64,000 nucleotides of DNA from Klebsiella sp. RHBSTW-00484 (GCF_013705725.1 NZ_CP055481.1:3534001-3598000), one strand, 5' to 3'; positions 52,465 through 63,034 are shown, numbered from the stretch's first letter. Notes: generated by a model not told the origin, from the sequence alone. A program made the numbers and translations.

Positions 52465-53319
52465 TTAAACCATATCCAACGGCGTTTTTCTTCCCGGTGC
52501 CGGATAGGCTTTATCCAGAAGCGCCAGCTCCTCGGCACTGAGCACAATTTCCAGCGCCGCAGCGTTTTGCTCTACGTGCTCGATGCTTGCTGCTTTTGGA
52601 ATAGCCAGCACACCCTGATGGCTAATCACCCACGCCAGCAGCACTTGTGCGGCGGTGATGCCTCGGGCTTCAGCGATATTTTTCACAACGGTATGATTTA
52701 AAAGTCCATTGCGCAGGCGTCCGGCCTGAGCAAGCGGGCAGTAGGCCATCACCGGCAGCCGCTGCTGCTGGCACCACGGCAGCAGGTCATGCTCGATACC
52801 GCGGGAAGCCAAGTGGTAGAGCACCTGATTGGTCGCGCATTGCTCACCGCCGTCCACCTGCCAAAGCTGCTGCATATCATCGTAATCGAGATTCGACACG
52901 CCCCAGCGACGAATTTTCCCCTGCACCACTAGCCCTTCCATGCCTTCAACCGTTTCCTGCAATGAATAATCACCGCGCCAGTGCAGCAAATACAGATCAA
53001 GATAGTCGGTATTCAGGCGACGCAGACTGGCTTCGCAGGCGCTGGCTATTTTGCGCCCACCAGCATTCCAGGGATAGACTTTGGAGACCAGCACTACGCG
53101 GTCACGCTGCCCGCGAATCGCTTCGCTCACCACCTCTTCCGCACCGCCATCAGCATACATTTCCGCCGTGTCGATAACCGCCAGCCCCAGCTCGATGCCC
53201 GCACGTAGTGCAGCGACCTCCTGAGCATGCAGCGCCTGATTTTCGCCCATATACCAGGTACCCTGACCAATTACCGGGACGGCGTCATGCTCACCAAAAC
53301 GTATTGTCCTTTCTGCCAT
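52465..53319 (-). CDS. yeaE: Aldo-keto reductase YeaE (methylglyoxal reductase)
   Basis: A 284-residue NADPH-dependent reductase, the E. coli length. The catalytic tetrad is visible: Asp and Tyr in VIDTAEMYADGGAEE, Lys in VLVSKVYPWN and His in LYLLHWRGDYS. The E. coli enzyme reduces methylglyoxal to acetol, a detoxification activity sensible beside gapA. AGGAATT precedes the ATG. Monocistronic and convergent with yeaD. Confidence 0.95.
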   Translation of the reverse strand: MAERTIRFGEHDAVPVIGQGTWYMGENQALHAQEVAALRAGIELGLAVIDTAEMYADGGAEEVVSEAIRGQRDRVVLVSKVYPWNAGGRKIASACEASLRRLNTDYLDLYLLHWRGDYSLQETVEGMEGLVVQGKIRRWGVSNLDYDDMQQLWQVDGGEQCATNQVLYHLASRGIEHDLLPWCQQQRLPVMAYCPLAQAGRLRNGLLNHTVVKNIAEARGITAAQVLLAWVISHQGVLAIPKAASIEHVEQNAAALEIVLSAEELALLDKAYPAPGRKTPLDMV

Positions 53320-53355
53320 AAATTCCTCCAGTCATTTGATTGCACCACCGTAATG

Positions 53356-53382
53356 CAAAACAGGGCTTTACGCCCTGTTTTG
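53356..53382 (-). terminator. Terminator of mipA
   Basis: CAAAACAGGGC and GCCCTGTTTTG form a perfect 11-bp stem with a five-base loop, 30 bases after the mipA stop. Its A/T-rich outer part supplies the U-rich side. Confidence 0.75.
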
Positions 53383-53412
53383 ATGCACGAATTGCCTTGT
53401 CATAAAGCACAA

Positions 53413-54159
53413 TCAGAAGGAGTAGGTGATCCCGGTAGAAATCAAACCGCTCCAGGATTTATCGATCATCGGGCTATCGGTGATTTCGTCAGACAGGCGG
53501 GTATAGCGCGCAACACCGTATACGCTCCAGTCGCCGAGGAAACGATAGTTTGCCGACAGCTCCAGGTACGGGTTCCAACTGCTATCCGGATCGTAGCTAC
53601 GCATACCGCTGCGATCTGATTCATGCTTCGAAACGCCATAGTAGTACTCGTTCTGATTGTCGCTATTCCACTCCACACCAATACCCGGCGTGAGCGTCAG
53701 GTTACCGTTGGTATAGCGATACAGCCAGGCCAGATCCCACACAATGCCGTTACTGTTATCCAACGTATCGCCTGCCAGGGCGGTACGCAGGAAACCGTAC
53801 TGTGTATGATGTTCGTAGGAAAGCCCGGCCATCACTGTGGATTTACGTTTATCCAGGCGACGCATTTGCTGGCTGTCGCTATCACCCGGCTTAAAGTACA
53901 TCGGCGACCAGTAGACGGTCGCAGAGAGCTTATCGTTGGTATCATTCCACAGGTAGTAACCACCACCTAAACCACGAAACCAGAAATTATCGCTCTCATA
54001 ATTAATAACGGGCACCGGGTAAACATCAGCATCGTACTGCTTGTAAGGATGTTCGACGACACCCACACCCGCACCCAAAGTGAACTTCCCTTCAGCGTGT
54101 ACGATGGATGCTGAAGTCGCAATCAACACACCAAGTGCCAGAAGTTTGATTTTAGTCAC
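53413..54159 (-). CDS. mipA: MltA-interacting outer-membrane protein MipA
   Basis: A 248-residue beta-barrel protein (OmpV/MipA family) started at GTG 54159, which matches the E. coli length and N-terminus (MTKIKLLALGVLIAT). An upstream TTG would add seven residues. The signal peptide is residues 1-22 (ending VHA). Amphipathic strands dominate and the protein ends with the barrel signature ITYSF. In E. coli it links the murein hydrolase MltA to penicillin-binding protein 1B. It is divergent from yeaG. Confidence 0.95.
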   Translation of the reverse strand: MTKIKLLALGVLIATSASIVHAEGKFTLGAGVGVVEHPYKQYDADVYPVPVINYESDNFWFRGLGGGYYLWNDTNDKLSATVYWSPMYFKPGDSDSQQMRRLDKRKSTVMAGLSYEHHTQYGFLRTALAGDTLDNSNGIVWDLAWLYRYTNGNLTLTPGIGVEWNSDNQNEYYYGVSKHESDRSGMRSYDPDSSWNPYLELSANYRFLGDWSVYGVARYTRLSDEITDSPMIDKSWSGLISTGITYSF

Positions 54160-54469
54160 GATCCATATTCCTGTTGTCAAATAATCAGCGCAGGCAGTTT
54201 AACGTTGTAAACGTCATGCCTCAAATTCTTTACCTGTCATTACACTAAACTAACTAATTTCTCATTCTCAGATGACTGCAGGCTGACAACAAAATGACAG
54301 CGTGATGACGCCCGTTGACAAGACGTAAGTAAAGCCGTCGCTTTTCTTGATGAGTTATTGATATGTCATTGAAATTGATTTTCTGTGCCATGCAAGTTTT
54401 CCAAATGCATCTACGCTTTAATTTAGAAGAAGTAATTGCGGGGCACGTTATCCAGAGACTTCGCCAACC

Positions 54470-54485
54470 TGGCATAAGGGTTGCT
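54470..54485 (+). promoter_or_regulatory. Sigma54 (-24/-12) promoter of yeaGH
   Basis: TGGCATAAGGGTTGCT matches TGGCACR-N4-TTGCW except at one position, with GG and GC correctly spaced. Transcription would start near 54497, 90 bases before yeaG. E. coli yeaGH is activated by NtrC during nitrogen starvation, so this agrees with known control. I found no exact NtrC palindrome in 54160-54469; that stretch otherwise only holds the mipA promoter region. Confidence 0.8.
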
Positions 54486-54585
54486 GGAGAATCAGTGAAC
54501 GTTGTGCGGCTTACCTCTTCCGGGAGCTCCCACTATTCATATGAACGGCTCTCAACCTGTGCTAAATACGAAAGGACGGCATGCC

Positions 54586-56520
54586 ATGAATATATTCGAT
54601 CACTATCGCCAGCGTTATGAAGCTGCCAAGGACGAAGAGTTCACACTGCAGGAGTTTCTTACCATCTGTCGGCAAGATCGCAGTGCTTATGCTAACGCAG
54701 CAGAAAGATTGCTGATGGCCATCGGTGAGCCGGTCATGGTCGATACGGCCCTGGAACCCAGGCTATCCCGTCTCTTTTCAAACCGGGTTGTCGCGCGCTA
54801 TCCGGCGTTTGAAGAGTTTTACGGTATGGAAGATGCCATCGAGCAGATTGTTTCTTACTTAAAACACGCCGCCCAAGGGCTGGAAGAGAAGAAACAAATT
54901 CTGTATCTGCTGGGACCCGTGGGCGGCGGCAAATCATCGCTTGCCGAACGCCTGAAGTCCTTAATGCAGCGCGTCCCGATTTACGTTCTGAGCGCCAACG
55001 GGGAGCGCAGCCCGGTTAACGATCACCCGCTGTGCCTTTTTAATCCGCAGGAAGATGCGCAGATTCTTGAGAAAGAGTACGGCGTGCCTACCCGCTATCT
55101 GGGGACTATCATGTCGCCATGGGCGGCCAAACGTCTGCATGATTTCGGCGGCGATATCACTAAATTCCGCGTGGTCAAAGTCTGGCCATCCATACTGGAA
55201 CAGGTTGCCATCGCCAAAACCGAGCCAGGTGACGAGAACAACCAGGATATCTCCGCGCTGGTGGGTAAAGTGGATATCCGTAAGCTGGAACACTACGCGC
55301 AGAATGACCCGGATGCCTACGGCTATTCCGGCGCCCTGTGCCGTGCCAACCAGGGGTTGATGGAGTTTGTGGAGATGTTCAAAGCGCCAATTAAAGTGCT
55401 ACATCCGCTGCTGACCGCCACCCAGGAAGGGAACTATAACGGGACCGAAGGGATCTCAGCCCTGCCGTTCAACGGGATTATCCTTGCCCACTCCAACGAA
55501 TCGGAATGGGTTACCTTCCGTAATAACAAAAACAATGAGGCCTTCCTCGACCGTGTGTATATCGTCAAGGTACCTTATTGCTTGCGCATCTCGGAAGAGA
55601 TCCGTATCTACGAAAAACTGCTTAACAACAGTGAACTGACCCATGCGCCTTGCGCCCCAGGCACCCTGGAAACGCTATCGCGCTTCTCAATTCTGTCGCG
55701 CCTGAAAGAGCCGGAAAACTCGAGCATTTACTCGAAAATGCGCGTTTATGATGGCGAAAGCCTGAAAGATACCGACCCGAAAGCGAAATCCTACCAGGAG
55801 TATCGCGATTATGCCGGTGTCGATGAGGGGATGAACGGCCTGTCCACCCGCTTCGCCTTTAAGATCCTGTCGCGGGTATTCAACTTCGACCACGCAGAGG
55901 TCGCGGCTAACCCGGTACATCTGTTCTACGTCCTGGAACAGCAAATCGAGCGCGAACAGTTCCCGCAGGAGCAATCCGAGCGTTACCTGGAGTTCCTCAA
56001 AGGCTATCTGATTCCAAAATACGCCGAGTTTATCGGTAAAGAGATCCAGACTGCCTACCTTGAATCCTATTCTGAGTATGGGCAGAACATTTTTGACCGT
56101 TATGTCACCTACGCCGACTTCTGGATTCAGGATCAGGAGTATCGCGACCCGGATACCGGTCAGTTGTTTGACCGCGAGTCGCTAAATGCGGAACTGGAAA
56201 AAATCGAGAAGCCGGCCGGGATCAGTAATCCGAAAGACTTCCGTAACGAGATCGTCAACTTTGTGCTGCGCGCCAGAGCACATAACAGCGGGCGTAATCC
56301 AAACTGGACCAGCTACGAAAAACTGCGCACGGTTATTGAGAAGAAAATGTTCTCCAATACCGAAGAGCTGTTGCCGGTCATTTCCTTCAACGCGAAAACA
56401 TCAACCGATGAGCAGAAGAAACACGATGATTTTGTCGACCGCATGATGGAGAAAGGTTATACCCGCAAGCAGGTTCGTCTGCTGTGCGAATGGTATCTGC
56501 GGGTCCGTAAATCATCCTGA
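54586..56520 (+). CDS. yeaG: PrkA-type serine protein kinase YeaG
   Basis: A 644-residue protein of the E. coli YeaG length, from MNIFDHYRQRYEAAKDEEF, with AAAGGA upstream. The N-terminal AAA-like PrkA domain has the P-loop LGPVGGGKSS (residues 109-118). The C-terminal PrkA kinase-like domain starts around residue 400. Known in E. coli: it is needed for adaptation to sustained nitrogen starvation and interacts with YeaH. It is first in the yeaGH operon behind a sigma54 element. Confidence 0.97.
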   Translation: MNIFDHYRQRYEAAKDEEFTLQEFLTICRQDRSAYANAAERLLMAIGEPVMVDTALEPRLSRLFSNRVVARYPAFEEFYGMEDAIEQIVSYLKHAAQGLEEKKQILYLLGPVGGGKSSLAERLKSLMQRVPIYVLSANGERSPVNDHPLCLFNPQEDAQILEKEYGVPTRYLGTIMSPWAAKRLHDFGGDITKFRVVKVWPSILEQVAIAKTEPGDENNQDISALVGKVDIRKLEHYAQNDPDAYGYSGALCRANQGLMEFVEMFKAPIKVLHPLLTATQEGNYNGTEGISALPFNGIILAHSNESEWVTFRNNKNNEAFLDRVYIVKVPYCLRISEEIRIYEKLLNNSELTHAPCAPGTLETLSRFSILSRLKEPENSSIYSKMRVYDGESLKDTDPKAKSYQEYRDYAGVDEGMNGLSTRFAFKILSRVFNFDHAEVAANPVHLFYVLEQQIEREQFPQEQSERYLEFLKGYLIPKYAEFIGKEIQTAYLESYSEYGQNIFDRYVTYADFWIQDQEYRDPDTGQLFDRESLNAELEKIEKPAGISNPKDFRNEIVNFVLRARAHNSGRNPNWTSYEKLRTVIEKKMFSNTEELLPVISFNAKTSTDEQKKHDDFVDRMMEKGYTRKQVRLLCEWYLRVRKSS

Positions 56521-56526
56521 TAGACC

Positions 56527-56553
56527 AGCCCGGCAGGCGATAACTGCCGGGCT
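56527..56553 (+). other. Intercistronic hairpin between yeaG and yeaH
   Basis: AGCCCGGCAG and CTGCCGGGCT form a perfect ten-bp stem without a T-tract. It may protect or process the yeaG message rather than terminate. yeaH starts 100 bases further on. Confidence 0.6.
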
Positions 56554-56613
56554 AATAAAACTGCGTATACCCAGTGACATTCTGCTGCGGGGCACACGCT
56601 CCCGCCGGAATGA

Positions 56614-57936
<1,323 letters not shown>

Positions 57937-57944
57937 TCTATCCA

Positions 57945-57977
57945 AAACAGCCAGCGACGCGTTGTTGCTGGCTGTTT
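57945..57977. terminator. Bidirectional terminator between yeaH and the glycosyltransferase
   Basis: AAACAGCCAGCGAC pairs with GTTGCTGGCTGTTT over 14 bp (one G-U) with a five-base loop. The A/T ends supply U-tracts in both directions, matching the convergent genes on either side. Confidence 0.85.
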
Positions 57978-57987
57978 CCACCATTTC

Positions 57988-59160
57988 TTAGCCAACCTGT
58001 TCACACTCCGGCGTCAGTGGCAGCAGGTCAGAATCAATCTCAGCCATAATCAGGCTGGCGAGGTTCTGCTTCTGATGCACTTTACCGCACTGGACAATGA
58101 TCTGCCGCGCGTTGTCATAACCCGGAGCCCAAAGCCGATTGTTCATGCGCACATCCTTATAGATGGCGATCAGCGGTTTTTTCCATGCCGCCGCCATATG
58201 CACGACGGAAGTATCCGGCGAGATAACCAAATCAGCTTGTGCGATCAGCGCCATAGTATGGTGCAGCGTTTTAAACGGATTCACCCTCACCTTTTCGGGT
58301 AAAGGAATACGGATCTCATTGCGATGATCGAGCAAGACAATGTTTATATCAGGGTAATCTGAGCGTAATTTTTCAATGATTGACGCGAGTTGTTCCTGCG
58401 ACAAACTGCGGTCCTGATGCCCGGCAAAAATATTAATCACCACCTTACGCCCATCCAAACCAGCCAGATACTCGCGAACTTGCTGATAGATATCCTGCGG
58501 AATATGCAGGTCATAGGACTCCAGATGCTTTTTATCCAGCTTCAGGTGATCGGCAATAAGTGCAAATGTCTTGCTGACGTGCCAGTTTTCGCAGTCAAAA
58601 TCAAAGGACTTGGTGTAGTGGTTAATCGACGCCCACTTATTAAACCCCAGCACTGACTTAGCTTTTATTTGCCGTAGCAGCAGCATTCTGTGTACAGGGA
58701 TATCAAATAGCGAGGGGTCAATAATAATATCGTACTTATTATTCGCAAGCTCATCAATTACAGGTTGAGGAACATTGTGTTTGAATTTACGCAGGTAATC
58801 CGCGGAATCGACATTTTCAGCCTCATAGATGCGACGGATGTGCGGATTGTGCCGCATAACCTGACTGTTTGACTTTGTCAGCAGGAAATCAACGGTCATC
58901 CCCGACTCATGGAGGCATTTAACCAGCGCCGAATCCACAACCACATCGCCTATCGCCCCTTCATTACGCATCATCAGGACCGTTTTAGCCGACGACAAGT
59001 CGACATCATGGCGTTTGCGATTATCCCAAAATGCTTTGGCGATATGAACCCGCAAGACATTGCGTACTTTCTTGACAAAGTAATTACGGCGCCTGTTCAG
59101 CTCTCTTATTTTTTTGAACTTTCTGGGGGATACCTGCACCGCTGTGTTTTCCATCATCAT
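57988..59160 (-). CDS. Glycosyltransferase family 9 (heptosyltransferase-like) protein
   Basis: A 390-residue GT-B enzyme of the heptosyltransferase family. An N-terminal basic segment (KFKKIRELNRRRNYFVKKVRN) precedes the first Rossmann domain with VLMMRNEGAIGDVVVDSALV near residue 62. The C-terminal donor domain shows NIFAGHQDRSLS and the family block LVISPDTSVVHMAAAWKKP near 315. It has no signal peptide and should act at the cytoplasmic face of the membrane. The acceptor is unknown. It is a single gene away from any LPS cluster, between yeaH and dgcJ where E. coli has none. Three consecutive ATGs make the exact start ambiguous by two codons. Confidence 0.88.
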   Translation of the reverse strand: MMMENTAVQVSPRKFKKIRELNRRRNYFVKKVRNVLRVHIAKAFWDNRKRHDVDLSSAKTVLMMRNEGAIGDVVVDSALVKCLHESGMTVDFLLTKSNSQVMRHNPHIRRIYEAENVDSADYLRKFKHNVPQPVIDELANNKYDIIIDPSLFDIPVHRMLLLRQIKAKSVLGFNKWASINHYTKSFDFDCENWHVSKTFALIADHLKLDKKHLESYDLHIPQDIYQQVREYLAGLDGRKVVINIFAGHQDRSLSQEQLASIIEKLRSDYPDINIVLLDHRNEIRIPLPEKVRVNPFKTLHHTMALIAQADLVISPDTSVVHMAAAWKKPLIAIYKDVRMNNRLWAPGYDNARQIIVQCGKVHQKQNLASLIMAEIDSDLLPLTPECEQVG

Positions 59161-59364
59161 AACCTCGTAACCACTATCAACAGTACTTCTCCTGATCTTG
59201 CTAAGGACTAATAAAAATAAGAAAAGTTCGCTTGATAAATAAAATTCTTATGTCTATGGCGCAGGAAGAATAGTAATACTTTTTGTCATTCCAGCATAAC
59301 TGATTGAAGATAAAATGAGTAAATTGTGGAATTAGCCTGGATATCATCGGGTAACCCAATTTTC

Positions 59365-59433
59365 GTAGCTGCCTTATACTTAAGCAGCTACTTACCTCCC
59401 ATCACCGGTCAATATTTGCACACCGGAGGTAAG
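59365..59433. other. Two adjacent inverted repeats upstream of dgcJ
   Basis: GTAGCTGC (59365-59372) pairs with GCAGCTAC (59384-59391), and CTTACCTCC (59391-59399) pairs with GGAGGTAAG (59425-59433). They touch at base 59391. Neither is followed by a T-tract. The rest of 59161-59501 is AT-rich and shows no gene. They could be operator sites or RNA structures in the dgcJ leader. Confidence 0.45.
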
Positions 59434-59501
59434 CCGTTTGAATGACATACCCAGTCTGGGCATGGTAAAATCAGCGCAATTACTTTGGCGGAACTATCAT
59501 C

Positions 59502-61022
59502 ATGAAATTAAAGAATAAATTACTCCGCCATTTTATTTCTGCGGGCGTGGTTGTTCTGACCTCTTCATTTCTGGTGTATGAATTAGTCGCCAGCCATCGG
59601 GATATGTCAGAGTATATGCACTACATCGTCGAAAAAGGTGAATACGCTTTTCTACACGATAAATATCAAAATCAGCTAATTATCTCCCAGTTTGCTCGCA
59701 AGTTAGATACCCCTCCCACAGTCGAAGTCGCCCAACAGGCTTGCGCCAGCATGCAAACAAAGGGCGGCGTTAGCATGCAAACAAAGGGCGGCGTTAGCGG
59801 GCTGAATATTACAGAAAAGTCGTTTCCCCTGCTTCGTGGTACGCTCAGCGCCAATCAGTCTTCATGCCAGGCATGGGTAAAAGATCTACCCGCCTTACAA
59901 GTATTTGATACAACGATCAACCATATCAATACCTCCTCTGGAAAGGAACCTGGCCCATATAAATTCGATAAAAAATTACGCTATTTCATTGATTTTGAAA
60001 ATAAATATGTTTATTTCCATTCTCCGGTCGAGATAGAAAACAGCGCACTGGATAACTGGAATTTTCTCCACGACGGTAAATTAGGCATCAACCAAGCCAG
60101 CCTGAATAGTTTACTACGGGGTCGCACGCTGATTTCCAGCATCTATGTTGACGCGATAACAGGGCAGAATATTTTATCGTTTTTGACCCCTGTCTATCAC
60201 CAGGATCGGCTTAAAGGGGTCGTGATGGTCGATGTCACCCGCAAAAATATTGAGCAACTTCTGTATACTACTGACCGCCCCTTAGTCTGGCGCTATCTGG
60301 ATATCACCTTAACGGACTCGGATTCAACAACCGAAATCATTGTTCACCGCAGCCAAACGCATATTTTCGGTTATGCCCACTACAAGCAGCAGGTTGCAGA
60401 AAACTTGCAGATCTCACTGTCGCTGGACGTGATGTATTTCCTGCTTAGCTCCTGGAAACTGTTCCTGTTTTACCTGATATCTACCGGCGTACTACTGCAT
60501 CTTGTACGGATGCACTTCCGTTTGTATACCGATGTTTTCAAAGAAAACATCAGCGATTCATTAACCGGTCTTTTCAACCGTAAAATCCTCTCCCCGATCC
60601 TTGAGTCCCGCCTGCAAAAGCTGACGGAACAGGGCGTGAACATCGTGTTTATGGCGCTCGACTGCGACCGACTGAAATACATTAATGATACCTGGGGGCA
60701 TAACGAAGGCGACCGGGCTATTGTTATGCTCGCGCAGGCCATATCGTCGTCCATACGTAAAAGCGATTACGGTATTCGCCTGGGCGGAGACGAGTTCTTC
60801 CTGATTCTGATCGATTACGCCAATGAAGATGCTCAGGATATTCCCGAGCGCATCCGCCAACACCTGACGGCGGTTGATATCAATAAACGCGTTAATTTCT
60901 CGTGGGGAGCCTGCAGCATGGCGCCGGGAGATAACCTCGTGGACGTGATGAACATCGCCGATGCCCGTCTGTACGAAAATAAAAAACAGAAAAAACATCC
61001 ACTTCCGGCACAAGAAGGTTAA
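59502..61022 (+). CDS. dgcJ: Membrane diguanylate cyclase DgcJ (YeaJ)
   Basis: A 506-residue protein (E. coli about 496). A transmembrane helix lies at residues 11-29, a large periplasmic sensor at about 30-315, and a second helix at about 318-336. The GGDEF domain follows, with the active site GGDEF at 428-432 in RLGGDEFFLIL. The inhibitory site RKSD lies five residues before it (419-422), so product inhibition is likely. It makes cyclic di-GMP from two GTP. The sensor contains a perfect eight-residue tandem repeat (SMQTKGGV, residues 83-98) not expected in the family, which explains much of the extra length. Confidence 0.95.
   Translation: MKLKNKLLRHFISAGVVVLTSSFLVYELVASHRDMSEYMHYIVEKGEYAFLHDKYQNQLIISQFARKLDTPPTVEVAQQACASMQTKGGVSMQTKGGVSGLNITEKSFPLLRGTLSANQSSCQAWVKDLPALQVFDTTINHINTSSGKEPGPYKFDKKLRYFIDFENKYVYFHSPVEIENSALDNWNFLHDGKLGINQASLNSLLRGRTLISSIYVDAITGQNILSFLTPVYHQDRLKGVVMVDVTRKNIEQLLYTTDRPLVWRYLDITLTDSDSTTEIIVHRSQTHIFGYAHYKQQVAENLQISLSLDVMYFLLSSWKLFLFYLISTGVLLHLVRMHFRLYTDVFKENISDSLTGLFNRKILSPILESRLQKLTEQGVNIVFMALDCDRLKYINDTWGHNEGDRAIVMLAQAISSSIRKSDYGIRLGGDEFFLILIDYANEDAQDIPERIRQHLTAVDINKRVNFSWGACSMAPGDNLVDVMNIADARLYENKKQKKHPLPAQEG
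59748..59795 (+). repeat. Perfect 24-bp tandem duplication inside dgcJ
   Basis: The unit AGCATGCAAACAAAGGGCGG-CGTT occurs twice without mismatch, at 59748-59771 and 59772-59795, encoding SMQTKGGV twice in frame in the periplasmic sensor region. Confidence 0.95.
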
Positions 61023-61055
61023 GCTGGATACTTTAACCCGCAAGGACAGACTGAC

Positions 61056-61556
61056 ATGAATGCGCCTGTAATACAGAGTCCCCACCAGCAGTTGCTCGAG
61101 TTGCTTAACCGATCCGATGCTCGTTTCCGGGTTATTGAGCATGAAGCCGTCGGGAAATGTGAAGCGGTATCGGAGATCCGCGGTACGGCCCTGGGTCAGG
61201 GTGCAAAAGCGCTGGTATGTAAAGTCAAAGGTCATGGGGTAAATCAACACGTACTGGCGATTCTTGCCGCCGATCAACAGGCCGATTTAGCCCGCCTGGC
61301 CGAACATATCGGCGGCAGCAAAGCTTCACTGGCCAGCCCCGCAGAGGTCGATACCCTCACCGCCTGCGTGTTTGGCGCGATTCCGCCTTTCAGTTTCCAC
61401 CCATCGCTGCGCCTGGTCGCCGACCCGCTGCTATTTGAGCGCTTCCCGGAAATCGCCTTCAACGCCGGGCAGCTCGACAAATCGATTATCCTCAACACCA
61501 CCGACTATTTACGTATTGCCCGACCCGAGCTGGTAGTCTTTCGCCGCGAAGCCTGA
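61056..61556 (+). CDS. yeaK: YbaK/EbsC-family aminoacyl-tRNA deacylase YeaK
   Basis: A 166-residue trans-editing protein (E. coli YeaK 167). Family features are FRVIEHEAVGKCEAVSEIRG, the GTALGQGAKALVCKV core with the catalytic-site Lys, and VFGAIPPFSFHP near residue 108. E. coli YeaK removes serine and related amino acids from mischarged tRNAs. AAGGA precedes the ATG. It follows dgcJ by 33 bases on the same strand. Confidence 0.94.
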   Translation: MNAPVIQSPHQQLLELLNRSDARFRVIEHEAVGKCEAVSEIRGTALGQGAKALVCKVKGHGVNQHVLAILAADQQADLARLAEHIGGSKASLASPAEVDTLTACVFGAIPPFSFHPSLRLVADPLLFERFPEIAFNAGQLDKSIILNTTDYLRIARPELVVFRREA

Positions 61557-61634
61557 ATCTCATATCACCGAGCTGATTCCGTTATTGCGAAAGTCAGTCA
61601 GGCAGATGCCCGAAATAACAGAAGTACGCTAAAA

Positions 61635-61687
61635 AAGCCTGTCTACTCACCCAATTATGCGTAGAGTAAACGGGCTTCTCTTTTTTT
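61635..61687 (+). terminator. Rho-independent terminator between yeaK and yeaL
   Basis: AAGCCTGTCTACTC pairs with GAGTAAACGGGCTT (14 bp, two G-U pairs) and is followed by CTCTTTTTTT. It ends 24 bases before yeaL, so it could also lie in the yeaL leader and attenuate it. Confidence 0.85.
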
Positions 61688-61711
61688 GTATTTTGGCAAG
61701 GACCTCTGCAC

Positions 61712-62158
61712 ATGCTCGACACCACCCTGTTCATTCTGCTGGGCCTGGCGGCGCTCGGCTTTATTAGCCATAACACGACCGTTGCGATTTCAATACTGGT
61801 TTTAATTATCGTCCGCGTCACCCCGCTTAATACTTTCTTCCCGTGGATTGAAAAGCAGGGGCTGACTATCGGGATTATCATCCTGACTATCGGCGTGATG
61901 GCGCCTATCGCCAGCGGTACTCTTCCGCCCTCAACGCTGCTCCATTCGTTCGTTAACTGGAAATCACTGCTGGCGATTGCCGTCGGCGTCGGTGTCTCAT
62001 GGCTCGGCGGGCGCGGCGTGGCGTTGATGGGCTCGCAGCCACAGCTGGTGGCCGGACTGCTGGTCGGCACCGTACTCGGCGTTGCTCTCTTCCGCGGGGT
62101 ACCGGTAGGCCCGCTTATCGCCGCCGGGATAATTTCGCTGTTTATAGGGAAGTCGTAG
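61712..62158 (+). CDS. yeaL: DUF441 inner-membrane protein YeaL
   Basis: A 148-residue protein, the E. coli length, almost entirely hydrophobic with about four transmembrane segments. Conserved DUF441 phrases are [34 protein letters not shown] text near residue 65 and [19 protein letters not shown]. The function is unknown. AAGGA lies upstream of the ATG. Its last 17 bases overlap the 3' end of convergent nimR. Confidence 0.93.
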   Translation: MLDTTLFILLGLAALGFISHNTTVAISILVLIIVRVTPLNTFFPWIEKQGLTIGIIILTIGVMAPIASGTLPPSTLLHSFVNWKSLLAIAVGVGVSWLGGRGVALMGSQPQLVAGLLVGTVLGVALFRGVPVGPLIAAGIISLFIGKS

Positions 62159-62933
62159 TCAGGCTGGCGAGATAGCGTCCCGGCGTTTGGCCCAGCCCTT
62201 TTTTAAACATGGTGATAAACGCGGTGGTGGAGTCATAACCCAAACTCTGTGCTGTCTGCTGAACGCTTTGCCCGCGGATCAGCATTTGCAGAGCGAGGAT
62301 CAGCTGCAGCTGATGCCGCCAGCGGCGAAAGCTCAGACCCGTTTCGCGCACCACCAGCCGCGCCAGATTACGCTCGCTCATGGCGAACTCAGCCGCCCAC
62401 AGCGCCAGCGTTTGCCAACGAGCGGGATCATCGGCCATGACCTCCGCCATTTGGCGAATTTTCGGATGTCCGGATACCGGCAGTTGCAGATGCTCCTGCG
62501 GCTGTTGTGGCAGCTCGTCAAACAGCACCTGCACCAGGCGGTGCATCGCCGCTGATTCCAATTCTGCCCTGCCGCGCTGGGACATGGTCAAAATAAGCTC
62601 GCGCACCAGCGGTGAAATCTTTAACGTACAGCAGAAATTCGGCATCGGGGCCGCACCGGGTTCAATAAACAAAAAACAGATCTGCGCTCCCGGCGTCGCC
62701 CGGTTGCTATGGGGTATCTGCCCAGGGACCCACACCGCATACTGCGGCGGCACCATCAACATTGCATTTTCCACTTCGCAAGTTAGTGCTCCATGCAGCG
62801 CCAGGATCAACTGACCTTTGCGGTGCTGATGACGCGGAATATGCTGCTCGTTCGCGACAACCTGAATACGAAATGCCAGCGCCGCTTCATGGCCGCTGTC
62901 CGGGTCATAGCCGTCCAGGCCGAGTCCGATCAT
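62142..62933 (-). CDS. nimR: AraC-family regulator NimR (YeaM)
   Basis: A 263-residue regulator. The N-terminal cupin-like domain contains [18 protein letters not shown]. The C-terminal double helix-turn-helix has [21 protein letters not shown] (first helix pair, about residue 188) and [21 protein letters not shown] (second). In E. coli NimR represses the divergent nimT (yeaN), a 2-nitroimidazole exporter. The divergent arrangement is conserved here with a 101-base gap. Confidence 0.93.
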   Translation of the reverse strand: MIGLGLDGYDPDSGHEAALAFRIQVVANEQHIPRHQHRKGQLILALHGALTCEVENAMLMVPPQYAVWVPGQIPHSNRATPGAQICFLFIEPGAAPMPNFCCTLKISPLVRELILTMSQRGRAELESAAMHRLVQVLFDELPQQPQEHLQLPVSGHPKIRQMAEVMADDPARWQTLALWAAEFAMSERNLARLVVRETGLSFRRWRHQLQLILALQMLIRGQSVQQTAQSLGYDSTTAFITMFKKGLGQTPGRYLASLTTTSL

Positions 62934-63034
62934 AAGATTGTCCGATATTAGCGATATTCTGTCATTTTAGCTTGATTTAAACAGACCGCAAACAGGCTAT
63001 TGTTAACGCCTCGTTTTTCTTGTCTGAGATAGCC
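62934..63034. promoter_or_regulatory. nimR-nimT divergent promoter/operator region
   Basis: The 101-base gap between the divergent starts must hold both promoters and the NimR operator. A short direct repeat GATATTAGCGATATT is visible near the nimR end (62943-62957) and is a candidate half-site pair. A TTGATT element near 62974 could be a -35 for nimT. Confidence 0.4.

Noticed and set aside
54363..54620. 85-codon plus-strand frame upstream of yeaG
   Set aside because: It covers the sigma54 promoter and runs into yeaG in another frame; not gene-like.
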